From Clostridia bacterium (GTDB taxonomy: Bacteria; Bacillota; Clostridia; Christensenellales; Aristaeellaceae): a DNA stretch of 13,523 bases. Every line of letters begins with the position of its first letter. Within the stretch, counting starts at the first letter, position 1. Positions 5,855 to 12,734 of the stretch are shown here, piece after piece. The notes under the pieces were generated by a model. It saw nothing but the letters and a program-made list of their open reading frames with translations. It searched no databases and was not told the DNA's origin. The stretch lies in the NCBI GenBank assembly GCA_017469605.1, contig JAFUGB010000227.1, forward strand, positions 1 through 13,523, in the 5' to 3' direction. The translations under genes were made by a program, and so were the position numbers.

Positions 5855-6568
5855 TCAATCCTGATTTTTACGGTAATAGTCGCCGTAATGAGAGTAGTAA
5901 GATTTATTGTAGTATTTTTTCGCGCTCAAGCCTTCAAACGATACTTCGTTCAAAACCCAGCCCAGGATCGGCGTGCCGGTCTGCATAAGCTGCTGCTTGG
6001 CATTGAGCAGCTCGCGGCGATGGGTATGATTGTATTTGGCAACCAGCACCACGCCGTCACAGCACCGCGCGATTTCCGCGGCGTCAATGACCAGGCCAAC
6101 AGGGGGCGCGTCTACAATAATCAGGTCATAGTGGGCAGAAAGATAATTCAGCAGATCAGGAAACGCGGGCGAAAGCAGCAAAGGAATGGGATTGGCAATA
6201 TCCTGGCCGGTGGGCATAAAATCCATGTTGGGAACATTGGTATTGTAGATCGTTTCTTCCAACGAATTATGTCCCGCAAGATAATGCACGATACCGGTCA
6301 TGGCGCCCGTTACCGAAATGTTGTAACGGCTGACCAGATTGGACTTGCGCAGGTCGCAGTCCACCAGGACCACCTTTTTTCCGCGTTGCGCCATATTGCA
6401 GGCAATCTGAACGCTCAGATAGCTCTTCCCATCGCCGGAGTTGCAGCTGGTCAGCACGACCTTCTGGATATTCCGTCCGGTGAAAGAAAGGTTACTGCAA
6501 ATGGTATTGATCGCTTCTGCACCGGAATAATCCAGCGGGTTCAAGCGCTTGAACTGAGCCATTCTCAT
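5855..6568 (-). CDS. BY-kinase, CpsD/CapB type tyrosine autokinase
   Basis: This 237-residue P-loop kinase has Walker A TSCNSGDGKS (40-49), Walker A' VVLVDCDLRKS (66-76) and Walker B LIIVDAPPV (149-157). A C-terminal tyrosine cluster, YYNKSYYSHYGDYY, is the autophosphorylation tail. EAINTICSNLSF near the N terminus corresponds to the family oligomerisation motif. The P-loop has G45-D46-G47-K48 where PGEGKS is usual; the catalytic lysine and the acidic residues remain. It has no membrane segment and must work with the separate CpsC-type activator encoded upstream, as in Firmicutes. ATGA overlap with that gene (6565-6568) and close spacing to the phosphatase gene indicate coupled translation. 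It controls chain length and export of capsule or exopolysaccharide. Confidence 0.94.
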   Translation of the reverse strand: MRMAQFKRLNPLDYSGAEAINTICSNLSFTGRNIQKVVLTSCNSGDGKSYLSVQIACNMAQRGKKVVLVDCDLRKSNLVSRYNISVTGAMTGIVHYLAGHNSLEETIYNTNVPNMDFMPTGQDIANPIPLLLSPAFPDLLNYLSAHYDLIIVDAPPVGLVIDAAEIARCCDGVVLVAKYNHTHRRELLNAKQQLMQTGTPILGWVLNEVSFEGLSAKKYYNKSYYSHYGDYYRKNQD

Positions 6569-7341
6569 GATTTTCTCTTCCCCCGTTTGGATTCATTCTG
6601 ATGTGACCTGTTTTCATCCTGCTGGCTTGGCATAATGCCCAGCACAGGCAGGCCAAGATACTTGCTGAAATCTTCCTCGCTGTGGAGTCTGTCATCCGCA
6701 ATGAACTGAATCACCACAATACCGGCCGCCAGAAAACCGCCCAGCAGGAAACCAAGCATGATATTTCTGGTTTTATTGGGAGAGGAGGGCACGGAGGGCC
6801 GCAGCGCCTCTTCAAATATGTTGGGCCGTTGGGTGGACATGACCTCGGCGATAAACTCCTGCGCAACCTCGGCATAGGTATCCGCCAGCAGTTTGGCTTC
6901 ATCCGGAGATGTGGATACCACGCGAATATGAAGGATGCGCTGGGCTTCGGAGTTCGTGACCGATACCATGCTGTTCAGCTGCCGGTAAGTATAGGGAAGG
7001 TCCAGCTTTTCCAACACACGCTCATGCACATGCCAGTTGGAAAATACCTCCTTATAGTCCGAAGCCAGCTGCGTACCGATCTGCAGGGAAGACAAATCAA
7101 CCACCGCGCTGCCGGTATTGACCACATACAGCTTGGAGGTTGCGGTATACTTCGGAGTAACAAACATAAAAGTATACACTCCCGCGATAATCGCGCCGAT
7201 AATGGCGGCGGGAATAATATACTTTGCGTTTTCCAGCAAACGGTACAGCAACTCGATCAGGTCGATCTCAGTTTCATTTCCATTCTGCTGGGGGTCAACC
7301 CGTATCTGCAACTGCTCGTTCTTCGTTTCCTGTAAGCTCAT
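6565..7341 (-). CDS. Wzz/CpsC-type chain-length determinant protein
   Basis: This 258-residue membrane protein has the polysaccharide co-polymerase layout. A cytoplasmic N-terminal segment with EIDLIELLYRLLENAK is followed by membrane segment 1 (about 41-61) and an extracellular domain of about 130 residues. The proline-rich ALRPSVPSSPNKTRN comes just before membrane segment 2 (about 193-215), and a short charged cytoplasmic tail ends the protein. The tail is the expected activator of the BY-kinase that follows with a 4-nt overlap. The ATG at 7341 has GGAG a few bases upstream. The 136-nt gap to the upstream gene holds a hairpin (7421-7457), so expression relative to the first two genes may differ. 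Confidence 0.92.
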   Translation of the reverse strand: MSLQETKNEQLQIRVDPQQNGNETEIDLIELLYRLLENAKYIIPAAIIGAIIAGVYTFMFVTPKYTATSKLYVVNTGSAVVDLSSLQIGTQLASDYKEVFSNWHVHERVLEKLDLPYTYRQLNSMVSVTNSEAQRILHIRVVSTSPDEAKLLADTYAEVAQEFIAEVMSTQRPNIFEEALRPSVPSSPNKTRNIMLGFLLGGFLAAGIVVIQFIADDRLHSEEDFSKYLGLPVLGIMPSQQDENRSHQNESKRGKRKS

Positions 7342-7420
7342 ATCTGTTCTCCGATCGTATGGGGTTTGCGGAGTATTGAATCATGCAGCTGGATGCTGGC
7401 CGCAAGCTTCAGTACACGGT

Positions 7421-7457
7421 CCGGTGGAACAACTGCTTTCGGCAGCCGTTCCACCGG
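7421..7457 (-). other. Intercistronic hairpin in the envelope operon
   Basis: CCGGTGGAAC (7421-7430) and GTTCCACCGG (7448-7457) form a perfect 10-bp stem, with a second inner stem CTGC/GCAG in the loop region. It lies between the secreted-protein gene and the Wzz gene. No T-tract follows on the minus strand, so it is more likely an mRNA-stabilising or processing structure, or a partial pause site, than a full terminator. Confidence 0.6.
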
Positions 7458-7477
7458 TCAGATGAAAATGAAATTCC

Positions 7478-8038
7478 TTACTGGGCCTTCTCGTTCAGGA
7501 CAGCCACAGCCACAGACTTGGCTTCGCCCATCTTCTCCAGCAGCTCAGCGGGGAAGGTAACGGTTACATCGCCGTTTTCGGCAACAGCAATATTCTCGGC
7601 GTCAACCAGAACCCATTCCACATTGCCTTCAGCGTCAAACAGGGCAACCAGCACGAAGATCTTTTCGCCTTCCTTGAACTGGGTATCAAAGCGGAACACC
7701 AGGGGCAGATCGCCCATTTCGGGGTCATAGTTATCAATGCTCAGGGCGGTGAATTCAGCCAGCTGCAGATTCTCGCCCTTCAGTTGTTCGGCAATCTCTT
7801 CGGGGAAATATTCCGCGATATCAGCGCCGTCCTTCACGAACTCAGCGATCTTTTCCAGTTCTTCTTCGGCTTCTGCAGTCTTGGCAAAAGCGATCTTCAG
7901 CTCTTCCTCGGGCTCAGCTTCAACAGCGGGGGACTCCACGGCGGCGACGTCGCTGGAGGTCTTGCTGGGAGCGGCGAAAGCGGTGGCCAGGGACAGCGTC
8001 ATGACCAGGGTCAGCAGAATGGCGATCAGTTTTTTCAT
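7478..8038 (-). CDS. Small acidic secreted protein, unknown function
   Basis: I do not recognise a family. The 186-residue product starts MKKLIAILLTLVMTLSLATAFAA, a clear signal peptide with cleavage probable after AFA; there is no lipobox. The mature part is strongly acidic: a low-complexity Glu/Ala region (about 30-70) is followed by a region with alternating hydrophobic residues that looks like a beta-sandwich (LPLVFRFDTQF, KIFVLVALFDAEGNVEWVLVD, DVTVTFPAELLEKM). ATG 8038 was chosen because it follows GGGAGAAAC closely and begins the signal peptide; a longer frame upstream overlaps the LCP gene. It starts 14 nt after the LCP stop, so it is cotranscribed, and it may be an extracellular partner of the polysaccharide machinery. 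That role is inference from position only. Confidence 0.8.
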   Translation of the reverse strand: MKKLIAILLTLVMTLSLATAFAAPSKTSSDVAAVESPAVEAEPEEELKIAFAKTAEAEEELEKIAEFVKDGADIAEYFPEEIAEQLKGENLQLAEFTALSIDNYDPEMGDLPLVFRFDTQFKEGEKIFVLVALFDAEGNVEWVLVDAENIAVAENGDVTVTFPAELLEKMGEAKSVAVAVLNEKAQ

Positions 8039-8052
8039 TTTAGTTTCTCCCT

Positions 8053-9147
8053 TCACTTTTTCGGCTCGTAGAGGGTTTGAAGCACCCATGCCGCAACTGC
8101 ATCCTCGTCTGCATGGAACTCCACGAATCCATCGGAGCCAATTGTATATTCACCCGTCAGCGTTTCGACGGGAAGAATATCGTAGGTAAGCGCCTGTGTT
8201 ACTTCGTTGATCATTTCACCGCGCTGCAGATCGGTATAATCTGAAATCTCATCCAGAATATCGAACAGCGTTCCGGCAAAATCGGCGTTTTCTTTTACAT
8301 TGCCGCGAATCTTTTGGATCACGGCGTTCATGAACGACCGCTGGCGGACCATTCGTTCGGCGTTGGTGCCGCCCTCAATGGTCATACGTGAACGCACCAG
8401 CAGCTCCGCCTGAGCGTCATTCAGCGTGAGCACGGCGCCCTTCGTCATAGCGGGATCCAACTGGGAATAATCGGCCGGCACCGTTACCGTAACGCCGCCC
8501 AGCAGGCTGTTCAGCCTGCCTATGCCGTCCAGCCGTACCGAAATAACGTGCCCTGCGGTCTCACCGCCCAGCAGGTTCGCCAGCGCCTGCACCGTGTGCC
8601 TGCTGCGCTCTTCCTCACTGCCGCCATAAGCATGCGCCAGGCAGATCTGCATCTGCCGGGTGCCCACCTGGTTTCCCAGCACGCCTACGATGGGAACCTC
8701 GGTAATGGCGTCGCGGTCAACCTGCAGCTGATGCACCTGTCGATTGGCGCTGTCAATAGCCAGCAGCATCAGGAAGTCCGCCTGGCCGCCGCTGCGGTAA
8801 CCGGTGATTTCAGAACCATCCCGCTGGTCCACACCCATGATCAGCAGCGTGGATACCTCGGGCCGGCGCAGGTAGGTTTGGCCCTGGTAGGCCACCGTAT
8901 GCAGTTTCCCGAAGTTTTCGCTCATCCGCTGGCGTTCATCCGTATAGCCTTTGTTTTCATACCAACGGCCCGCCAGATAGGCGCCCGCCAGCAAAACAAC
9001 GACGACAGCCGCAAAGATGAGCAGGAAGAAAAGCCTCCTTCTCCGGGATAACGCGCTGAAACGGTGTTGTCTTCTCATGCCCTTACCCGCCGCGTGCGTT
9101 CCTTGGCCGATGCCGTTCAACGCACGCTGAATCCTTTTTTTGCGCAC
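8053..9147 (-). CDS. LytR-CpsA-Psr (LCP) family protein
   Basis: This 364-residue protein is of the family that transfers undecaprenyl-linked polysaccharides or teichoic acids to peptidoglycan outside the cell. It has a basic cytoplasmic N terminus, one membrane segment (about 39-60) and an extracellular LCP domain from about residue 98. Typical segments are LLIMGVDQRDG, GGQADFLMLLAIDS, VDRDAITEVP (R145/D146 at the lipid-phosphate pocket), LAHAYGG, and RLDGIGRLNSLLGGVTVTVP. RMVRQRSFMNAVIQKI follows. The start is GTG at 9147; an in-frame ATG at 9078 would shorten only the cytoplasmic tail and is a real alternative. It is the first gene of the envelope operon, behind a strong promoter and a palindromic leader. 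The family call is firm; the polymer it handles is unknown. Confidence 0.93.
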   Translation of the reverse strand: MRKKRIQRALNGIGQGTHAAGKGMRRQHRFSALSRRRRLFFLLIFAAVVVVLLAGAYLAGRWYENKGYTDERQRMSENFGKLHTVAYQGQTYLRRPEVSTLLIMGVDQRDGSEITGYRSGGQADFLMLLAIDSANRQVHQLQVDRDAITEVPIVGVLGNQVGTRQMQICLAHAYGGSEEERSRHTVQALANLLGGETAGHVISVRLDGIGRLNSLLGGVTVTVPADYSQLDPAMTKGAVLTLNDAQAELLVRSRMTIEGGTNAERMVRQRSFMNAVIQKIRGNVKENADFAGTLFDILDEISDYTDLQRGEMINEVTQALTYDILPVETLTGEYTIGSDGFVEFHADEDAVAAWVLQTLYEPKK

Positions 9148-9156
9148 AGAATGCTC

Positions 9157-9176
9157 TTACATTTCCAAAAATGTAA
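9157..9176. promoter_or_regulatory. Perfect palindrome in the LCP operon leader
   Basis: TTACATTT-CCAA-AAATGTAA is an 8-bp perfect dyad with a 4-nt centre. It is located between the promoter -10 and the GTG start, and it abuts the weak ribosome binding site GTAAGAG. It could be a repressor operator or a leader hairpin that affects translation initiation. The symmetry is seen; the regulator is unknown. Confidence 0.55.
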
Positions 9177-9191
9177 TAACACCCAATTGCC

Positions 9192-9220
9192 ATTATAACG
9201 CAAACGAATACCGCCGTCAA
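9192..9220 (-). promoter_or_regulatory. Promoter of the envelope operon
   Basis: On the minus strand TTGACG (9220-9215) and TATAAT (9197-9192) are spaced by exactly 17 nt, a near-consensus housekeeping promoter. The -10 ends about 45 nt before the LCP start codon. Confidence 0.85.
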
Positions 9221-9295
9221 TAATTTTTCCTCGAAAAAACGGGTGCTGTCTTTGTTTTTTTATGTTTTCTTAACGTTTCCGCGCACGCTTTGCGG

Positions 9296-9327
9296 GCAAA
9301 AAGCAAGCCTCCGATACCTCGGAGGCT
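9296..9327 (-). terminator. Intrinsic terminator of the ABC importer operon
   Basis: AGCCTCCGA-TACC-TCGGAGGCT (9306-9327) is a perfect 9-bp stem with a 4-nt loop. On the minus strand it is followed by TGCTTTTT. It lies 15 nt after the stop of the substrate-binding protein gene. Confidence 0.85.
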
Positions 9328-9342
9328 GTGTGCTCTTCCTAA

Positions 9343-10638
9343 TTACGGATTGGCTCTGGCATACTGCTCCAGCATGCCGCCCAGATCGTCCCGCATGAGC
9401 TCCGCGGTTTCCTCCGCTGTCAGATCGTTTTCCAGCATATCGGAGATATCGTTCATGATGGCGTAATAGAAATCCGCGGCGGGGCCCACCGTCACGCTGC
9501 GCATGGTGTCCGGCGTTTCCATCAGCTGCCGCAGGCCCACGTCATACTGGGGATGTTCCGCGATCAGCGTTTGCCACGCATCGCTTTCAGCGGCGGCGGC
9601 ATTGGAGGGCAGATAACCCGTGCCCCGGGCAAAATCCGCCTGAATATCAGCGCTTGTCAGGTACTGAACAAATTTCCAGGCGGCAGCTTTCCGATTTTCG
9701 CCATGGTCAAACATCACCAGGCAGCTGCCCGATACCGTGGCGCCCGCGGAAGCATCGGCGTTCACCCGGGGATATCCGGCGACGCCCAGCTCAAAGCTGT
9801 CCCCGATACGGGTCAGCAGCGAAGCCACGCTGGAGGAAGAGCTGGTCATGATCAGCTGCCGGCCGGCCACAAACTCATCGGTGGAACCGCTGCGGTTGAC
9901 CAGCGCGCCGGTGGCGTACAGATCCTTCCAAGCGTCCAGGAAAGCAACCAGCGCACCGTTCTCAATGCAGGCCAGGGCCTGGGCCGTACCCTCGGTGCCG
10001 TTATGGCAGTCCACCAGATCGCTGCCCATCTGGCCCAGCCAATTGGCCAGCGTGGGCGTATTGGGCACGGCGGCGTAGACCGCGATGTCATCGCTGCTCA
10101 GCACGCTCAGCGCGCCGATATCGGCCAGGGTTTCGGGCGCCGAAAAACCGGCGGCATTCAGCGCGGTCCTGTTATAATAGGTCACCGTGGTGGACGTGGC
10201 AAAGGGCAGACCCAGCTGAGCTCCCTCCAGCCGCCAGTTGGCCATGGCCGGAGCCAGCATGCCGCTGAAATCAATTTCCGGGTGATCCGCCAGCAGCGCG
10301 TCCACCGTATAGGCGTTTTCGGCGGCAGCAAAGGAAACCTTGCCGGTGGCATCCATTTGCAGCACATCGGGCAGGGCGTCGCGCTGACCGTTGCTCAGCA
10401 TACCGTTCATTTTGGTAACAGCTTCGGCATAGGTGCCCTGGTAGACGGCCTCGATCTCAATCCCTTCCCGTGCGCCAATCGTTTCATTAAACTGTTTTAC
10501 ATATTCGGAGATCAGCCGGCCGGCATCATCGGACATGGAATGCCAGAAGACAAGGCGCTGGGTTTCAGCCTGGGCGCAGGCGCTGACACCAGCCACCATC
10601 GCCCATATAAGCAACAAGGCAAGCACACGTTTCTTCAT
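9343..10638 (-). CDS. ABC substrate-binding lipoprotein, UgpB-like
   Basis: This 431-residue protein is of the family-1 extracellular solute-binding proteins. A signal peptide with the lipobox VSAC (C21) predicts a lipoprotein anchored on the outer face of the membrane. RLVFWHSMSDDAGRLISEYV, IEAVYQGTYAEAVTKM, PDVLQMDATG, LGLPFATSTTVTYYNRTALNAAGF and the C-terminal WKFVQYLTSADIQADFARGTGYLPSN are typical of UgpB-type proteins, which bind glycerol-3-phosphate diesters or sugars. The binding specificity cannot be read here, and the FMN riboswitch at the head of the operon argues for a flavin-related ligand. AGGAGG lies close before the ATG. It is the last gene of the operon, with a terminator directly behind. 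Confidence 0.93.
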   Translation of the reverse strand: MKKRVLALLLIWAMVAGVSACAQAETQRLVFWHSMSDDAGRLISEYVKQFNETIGAREGIEIEAVYQGTYAEAVTKMNGMLSNGQRDALPDVLQMDATGKVSFAAAENAYTVDALLADHPEIDFSGMLAPAMANWRLEGAQLGLPFATSTTVTYYNRTALNAAGFSAPETLADIGALSVLSSDDIAVYAAVPNTPTLANWLGQMGSDLVDCHNGTEGTAQALACIENGALVAFLDAWKDLYATGALVNRSGSTDEFVAGRQLIMTSSSSSVASLLTRIGDSFELGVAGYPRVNADASAGATVSGSCLVMFDHGENRKAAAWKFVQYLTSADIQADFARGTGYLPSNAAAAESDAWQTLIAEHPQYDVGLRQLMETPDTMRSVTVGPAADFYYAIMNDISDMLENDLTAEETAELMRDDLGGMLEQYARANP

Positions 10639-10669
10639 TAATATATCCTCCTTGCGTGGTTCTATTTCA

Positions 10670-10685
10670 AACGGCCTTCGCCGTT
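10670..10685 (-). other. Small hairpin before the binding-protein gene
   Basis: AACGGC-CTTC-GCCGTT is a perfect 6-bp stem with a 4-nt loop, right after the stop of the second permease gene and about 30 nt before the binding-protein gene. No strong T-tract follows on the minus strand. Such structures often stabilise the downstream message so that the binding protein outnumbers its permeases; this role is inferred. Confidence 0.5.
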
Positions 10686-10686
10686 C

Positions 10687-11523
10687 TCAACCGATAACAG
10701 CGCCTTGGCTCATGGTGCGGGTCAGGCTGCGTCGCATCGCCGCAAACAGCAGCGCGGCGGGCAGCATTGCCACAACGGCCCCTGCCAGGACTGTTTCATA
10801 ATTGGTCCCCTCAATGGATGTGAGCATGGTGACACCCACCTGCACCGTGCGCATGCTGTTGCTGTTTGTCACCAGCAGCGGCCACAAATAGGCATTCCAC
10901 TGGACCACAAAGCTCTGCACAAACAGGATCAGCAGCACCGGCAGGCTCATAGGCAGCAGGATGGACACCACAAACCGAAGATCGCCGCAGCCGTCCAGCT
11001 GCGCGGCCTCCCGCACCGCCGTGGGCGCGGTCATAAAATGCTGGCGCAGCATGAACATCTGGGACGCGCCCACAAAGGCAACAATGCAGATGCCAAGGTA
11101 CGTATCCAGCAATCCCAGCCGGGATACCGTTTGGTAATTGGTGATCAGCAGCGTATCCGCCGGCAGCATCATGGTGCCCAGGATCAGGAAAAACAACACC
11201 TTTTCTCCCCGGAAGCTGTAAAAAGCAAAGGCATAGGCCGCCAGCGCCGCCACAGTAAGCCGCACCGTCGAGGTCATTACGGCGGTGATCAGCGAATTGA
11301 GAAAATAGCGGGCCATGGGCACCTGGATAAACACCGTCCTGAAATTATCCAGGTTGCCAAAGCTGCTTGGAAATACCGTGGGCGGATAAGCGTTGAACTC
11401 GGCAGGCGTTTTAAACGCGCCCATGATCCCATAGAATACCGGGAACAGGAGCAGACTGCCAAAGCATACGCCCAGGAGTCCCGGCAACAGCTCCCGTCGG
11501 ATATATCGCACAGTTTTTTTCAC
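10687..11523 (-). CDS. ABC importer permease, UgpE/MalG type
   Basis: This protein of 278 residues is the second membrane subunit of the importer, with about six membrane segments. The cytoplasmic EAA loop is clearly seen as REAAQLDGCGDLRFVVSILLP, the contact site for the ATPase. The N terminus includes PVFYGIMGAFKTPAEF, and the periplasmic-side region FGNLDNFRTVF is typical of the family. The start is GTG at 11523: GGAAGGTGA precedes it, and GTG overlaps the TGA stop of the first permease. The open frame extends upstream to 11748, but that stretch overlaps the first permease and has no membrane or domain features, so I exclude it. No ATPase gene is present in the window; such importers commonly share a MsmK/UgpC-type ATPase. 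Confidence 0.92.
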   Translation of the reverse strand: MKKTVRYIRRELLPGLLGVCFGSLLLFPVFYGIMGAFKTPAEFNAYPPTVFPSSFGNLDNFRTVFIQVPMARYFLNSLITAVMTSTVRLTVAALAAYAFAFYSFRGEKVLFFLILGTMMLPADTLLITNYQTVSRLGLLDTYLGICIVAFVGASQMFMLRQHFMTAPTAVREAAQLDGCGDLRFVVSILLPMSLPVLLILFVQSFVVQWNAYLWPLLVTNSNSMRTVQVGVTMLTSIEGTNYETVLAGAVVAMLPAALLFAAMRRSLTRTMSQGAVIG

Positions 11524-12398
11524 TGGTAATTCACCTTCCTTCCCTCCAGCCAGATCAGCAGCACGGCAAAAACCAGCGTCATGGCAAAGGCGATCAGGCT
11601 GACGCAGGCGGCCAGGCCGTAATTTGAGGAACGATAGCCCGAAGTATACATCAGGTATATCAGCGTGGTAGTGGAGCGGGAGGGCCCGCCCTGGGTCAGA
11701 ATGAGGACAGGACCGCTGGTCATCATGGCCTGGATCATATTGGTGCACGCCACATACAGGATGGTGGGCGATATCAGCGGCAACTGTACCCGGAAAAGCA
11801 CGGTGAGCGGCCCCGCTCCATCCAGCCTGGCGCTGCCGATCAAATCCTCGGGCACAGCCCGGAAGGCCGACAGGAAGAGCAGGTAGTTAAAGCCGATACC
11901 CATCCACACCGTCAGCATCAGGATGCCGCTCATAGCGGTATGCCGGTCGGTATACCAGCCCGCGTGGATGCCCAGGGCATAATTGACGAAGCCCACCGTT
12001 GGATTGAGCAGCACCTTGAAGATCAGCGTGATGGCCGACATGGATACCGTCATGGGCAGGGCCAGCATGGTTTCATACACCGGTCCCCACCGACGGGGAC
12101 GGGCGCTGAACCAGGCCAACAGGATGGTGAGCGCCAGCGTGACGGGCACGTTGATACCCATGAGTCTCAGCGTATTGGCGATGGCGATGGTAAATTCCCG
12201 GCGGGAAAAGAGGTAACGGAAATTATCAAGGCCGGCAAAGCCTGTCATTTCCCCCTTGAAATTGACCACCGCCACGCTTTGCGCCACGGTTTTCAAGAAG
12301 GGATAATACACAAACCCCACTGCGAATACCAGCATGGGCAGCAGGTAAAGGTAGGGTTTTACCGCGCCGGCGCCCGGCTTCCGTTCGGCTCGCTGCAA
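11520..12398 (-). CDS. ABC importer permease, UgpA/MalF type
   Basis: This 292-residue protein is the first membrane subunit, with about six membrane segments (for example YLYLLPMLVFAVGFVYYPF near the N terminus). The EAA-type loop is PEDLIGSARLDGAGPLTVLF followed by RVQLPLISP. FAGLDNFRYLFSRREF after the first segment is typical of UgpA. The start codon is TTG at 12398: it has AGGAGG at an 8-nt spacing, and no better start fits. The unusual start and the ribosome binding site are part of the riboswitch expression platform, so this gene is the direct target of the FMN riboswitch. Family assignment is firm; transported substrate unknown. Confidence 0.92.
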   Translation of the reverse strand: MQRAERKPGAGAVKPYLYLLPMLVFAVGFVYYPFLKTVAQSVAVVNFKGEMTGFAGLDNFRYLFSRREFTIAIANTLRLMGINVPVTLALTILLAWFSARPRRWGPVYETMLALPMTVSMSAITLIFKVLLNPTVGFVNYALGIHAGWYTDRHTAMSGILMLTVWMGIGFNYLLFLSAFRAVPEDLIGSARLDGAGPLTVLFRVQLPLISPTILYVACTNMIQAMMTSGPVLILTQGGPSRSTTTLIYLMYTSGYRSSNYGLAACVSLIAFAMTLVFAVLLIWLEGRKVNYQ

Positions 12399-12430
12399 AA
12401 GAAAAACCTCCTGATAAGCGTTTCAGGAGG
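12399..12430 (-). terminator. Riboswitch terminator / SD-sequestering hairpin
   Basis: On the minus strand CCTCCTGA (12430-12423) pairs with TCAGGAGG (12414-12407) around an 8-nt loop and is followed at once by TTTTTCTT. This has the form of an intrinsic terminator, and its 3' arm is the only good ribosome binding site of the first permease gene. When formed it would block both transcription and translation. The 5' arm and loop can instead pair with the upstream strand of the riboswitch (12570-12557): GCGTT with AACGC and TCAGG with CCTGA. That gives a plausible antiterminator when FMN is absent. Structures seen by inspection; the mechanism is inferred. Confidence 0.75.
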
Positions 12431-12463
12431 CGGAATGCAAAAGGCTTGCAAAAGAAAAACTTT

Positions 12464-12570
12464 CTTCTTCCATCCAGACTATACTGTCGGCTCCGGAATC
12501 TGACCGGATCGGCCTTTCGGCTCGCGGGCTTTACCGCCGGTAGGGACTCGCACCCTGCCCTGAAGAACGC
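12464..12570 (-). ncRNA. FMN riboswitch (RFN element)
   Basis: The conserved RFN core is present on the minus strand. In order: AGGGTGCGAGTCCCT (P2 stem-loop), ACCGGCGGTAAAGCCCGCGA, the P4/P5 region GCCGAAAGGC, the P6-type segment GATTCCGGAGCCGACAG, and TAGTCTGGATGGAAGAAG closing P1. P1 pairs GTTCTTC at the 5' end with GAAGAA at the 3' end. The aptamer starts about 13 nt after the predicted transcription start. In known cases it binds FMN and turns off riboflavin synthesis or uptake genes. Here it precedes a Ugp-type ABC importer. The identification is firm from the conserved sequence. Confidence 0.95.
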
Positions 12571-12589
12571 TTTTATTCACTTCGATATC

Positions 12590-12617
12590 ATTATACACCG
12601 GTTTGATGGGATGTCAA
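12590..12617 (-). promoter_or_regulatory. Promoter of the FMN-regulated importer operon
   Basis: On the minus strand perfect TTGACA (12617-12612) and perfect TATAAT (12595-12590) are spaced by 16 nt, placing the start of transcription just before the riboswitch. The strong promoter fits control by attenuation in the leader. Confidence 0.88.
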
Positions 12618-12672
12618 TCCCTATCTTTTGCACGGTTTATGCTTTTCTTTTTTATCCAGGCCGAAAGGGCGC

Positions 12673-12701
12673 TGGACAAGGCGCATGTTTAATGATACAA
12701 T
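12673..12701 (+). promoter_or_regulatory. Promoter of the larA-like gene
   Basis: TGGACA (12673-12678) and TACAAT (12696-12701) are spaced by 17 nt, each one base from consensus. The start codon lies 33 nt downstream. It is divergent from the importer promoter. Confidence 0.65.
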
Positions 12702-12734
12702 CCTTTCCGAAGCCGCAAAAACGGGGGAAGCTCT

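Noticed and set aside
9553..10641. 362-codon plus-strand frame opposite the binding-protein gene
   Set aside because: It is a shadow of the lipoprotein gene, with low-complexity Gly/His/Arg-rich translation and no recognisable domain.
11524..11748. N-terminal extension of the second permease
   Set aside because: The frame is open but overlaps the first permease and contains no membrane segment. GTG at 11523 has a good ribosome binding site and overlaps the preceding stop.
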